From the NCBI GenBank assembly GCA_003993805.1, contig RSEF01000021.1, forward strand, positions 5,000,550-5,064,549: DNA of 64,000 nt. Reading direction: 5' to 3'. The notes under the pieces are model-generated. The model did no database searches. It had not been told where the DNA came from and saw only the letters and a list, made by a program, of their open reading frames with translations. Position 1 is the first letter of the stretch. Every line of letters begins with the position of its first letter. A program made the translations under genes and the position numbers. This DNA comes from Himantopus leucocephalus (Eukaryota > Chordata > Aves > Charadriiformes > Recurvirostridae). Shown here piece after piece: positions 62,233 through 64,000 of this stretch.

Positions 62233-63297
62233 CTGAAAGAGAAAGAAAACTCATTTTAACAAAGCGAAGGAGGTGTCATGACACTTCAGAGAGCGCTGCC
62301 TTGCTGCTAACCTCACCAGGGTGCCCTGAAGGGAACAGAGGTTGCAATAGGACTTGTGAGCTTTCAGCACAAAAATGAGTGCCATTGGAACAGCAGCGAT
62401 AACGCTGTCTGTTGCAGGAGGAAGTGCTGACCTTTTGCTACTGAGGCGCTCCTTACATGTGAGCGAGACGACTAGCGCCAGCTCATCAAGCTTTCGCTTT
62501 ATCTGCAGTTGCAGATACGACAGTCAGCTTCAGGCAGACCGGCTGCCCCCATGGCACAAGGCCAGCAGGCAATTTTGGATAGCAGAAGCAAGGACTGAAA
62601 CATCAGAGTAAAGCGGTGCAAGGCAGGTGTTTAATATGCTGCTTCCTATATATCTCTGCTGCCCAGACGTGCGGAATGACCCTTGCTAGGTGCTACTGGC
62701 TTTTTCTTCTTAGCTGACATACTGTCAGCGGTCATTGCCAAACAGGAAATAAGGTGGTGTCACATAAGGTAGACCAAGAAGGGAATCACTTTATCAACAC
62801 CATAGAGCATTCTCAGGAGAAAAAACTCACATGATTGGTCTAGGCATTCTCAGCTGGCAACGCAGGATCTATATTATTCATACATTTCAACTTCCTATTG
62901 CCTTTAGTCATTTCTTAAGATTTACTGAATTCCTCCCCCTCTTCTCATTCATAAAGCTTTTATCCACCCTCCTCCGCTGTTCTCAAGGAAGAGAGATGTG
63001 GAAGCAGCAATCATAGTATCACACTAAAAACCCCAATCGGAGGTAATTCTGCAATATAAGACTCAACTAGTCTACATCCCGTGCTGGTAATTTGGACCTA
63101 GCTTCCAATCTGCCCTATCACCTATGCCCAAATTAAGTCTTAGTACAGCTTCACCATCTTCCATTACTGCATCAGGACAGTAACTCAGCACACAGTAAGA
63201 AAGGCAGTAATTGAGAAGAAAAAAGATGTAATGTGAAGAAAGATGAAGGAAGCTGTAGCACCCCCGAGTGTCCCAAAGCCTTCAATTGCACCTCTCA

Positions 63298-63552
<255 letters not shown>

Positions 63553-63669
63553 TTATCTTTTTTTTTTAAACAAACCAACCAACCTTTGGCTGTAACCTAA
63601 GTTACAGCTCAACTCCACCAACTCCCCTCCCAAGAAATGCTAAGACCCAGAAGGTGACAGTTCAGGTCA

Positions 63670-63927
<258 letters not shown>

Positions 63928-64000
63928 TTAGATTTGAGCTGGATCAGCATTTGGCCTCACTGGCATGTAATTACCAGGAGCTTAGCTCCATCCAATTCGA

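Noticed and set aside
62375..62611. 78-codon plus-strand open frame inside the last RERE intron
   Set aside because: Antisense to RERE, with no homology, poly(A) or promoter signal.

Overview
This window looks like bird genomic DNA. It is mostly non-coding sequence lying 3' of one recognisable gene, RERE (atrophin-2), which enters from the right edge on the minus strand. The evidence for a bird is a 3'-intact CR1 LINE copy with the avian-type tail of repeated ATTCTATG units (about 42998-43712), several shorter CR1 pieces, many decayed MIR/CORE-type SINE copies, and metazoan GT-AG introns. Genus and species cannot be read from the sequence.

Gene content: only the last three coding exons of RERE are supported. 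On the minus strand they are 63854-63708, 63479-63299 and a very short terminal coding exon at 62232-62199. Splice sites and codon phases join perfectly to give about 120 C-terminal residues ending in RLKKEGDKQL. A 3' UTR of about 3 kb follows, down to a canonical AATAAA (59255-59250) with a GU-rich element behind it. RERE is a nuclear transcriptional corepressor of the atrophin family; the window shows only its conserved C-terminal end. No other protein-coding gene was recognised in the 59 kb to the left.

Layout: 1-400 is a CpG-rich, GC-rich block built partly from 50-55 bp tandem units, possibly a promoter island of a gene lying off the left edge. 400-57000 is intergenic DNA with MIR-like SINEs, CR1 fragments, one old LINE reverse-transcriptase remnant (25122-25334), a possible LTR fragment (13430-13560), simple repeats, and blocks of complex homeodomain-motif-rich sequence that may be conserved regulatory elements. 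57016-57470 holds a 51-bp minisatellite followed by a small GC-box CpG island. 59216-64000 is RERE.

Assembly quality: a 100-base N gap lies at 16326-16425, and single Ns sit at 3785, 24205, 37581 and 40454. The N at 24205 separates two nearly identical 118-bp copies and is most likely a false (haplotype) duplication. No new biological system was found. The best second-look items are the ARE nonamer directly after the RERE stop codon, the absence of SLC45A1 where mammalian synteny predicts it, the false duplication, the two GC-rich tandem arrays, and the candidate regulatory blocks.
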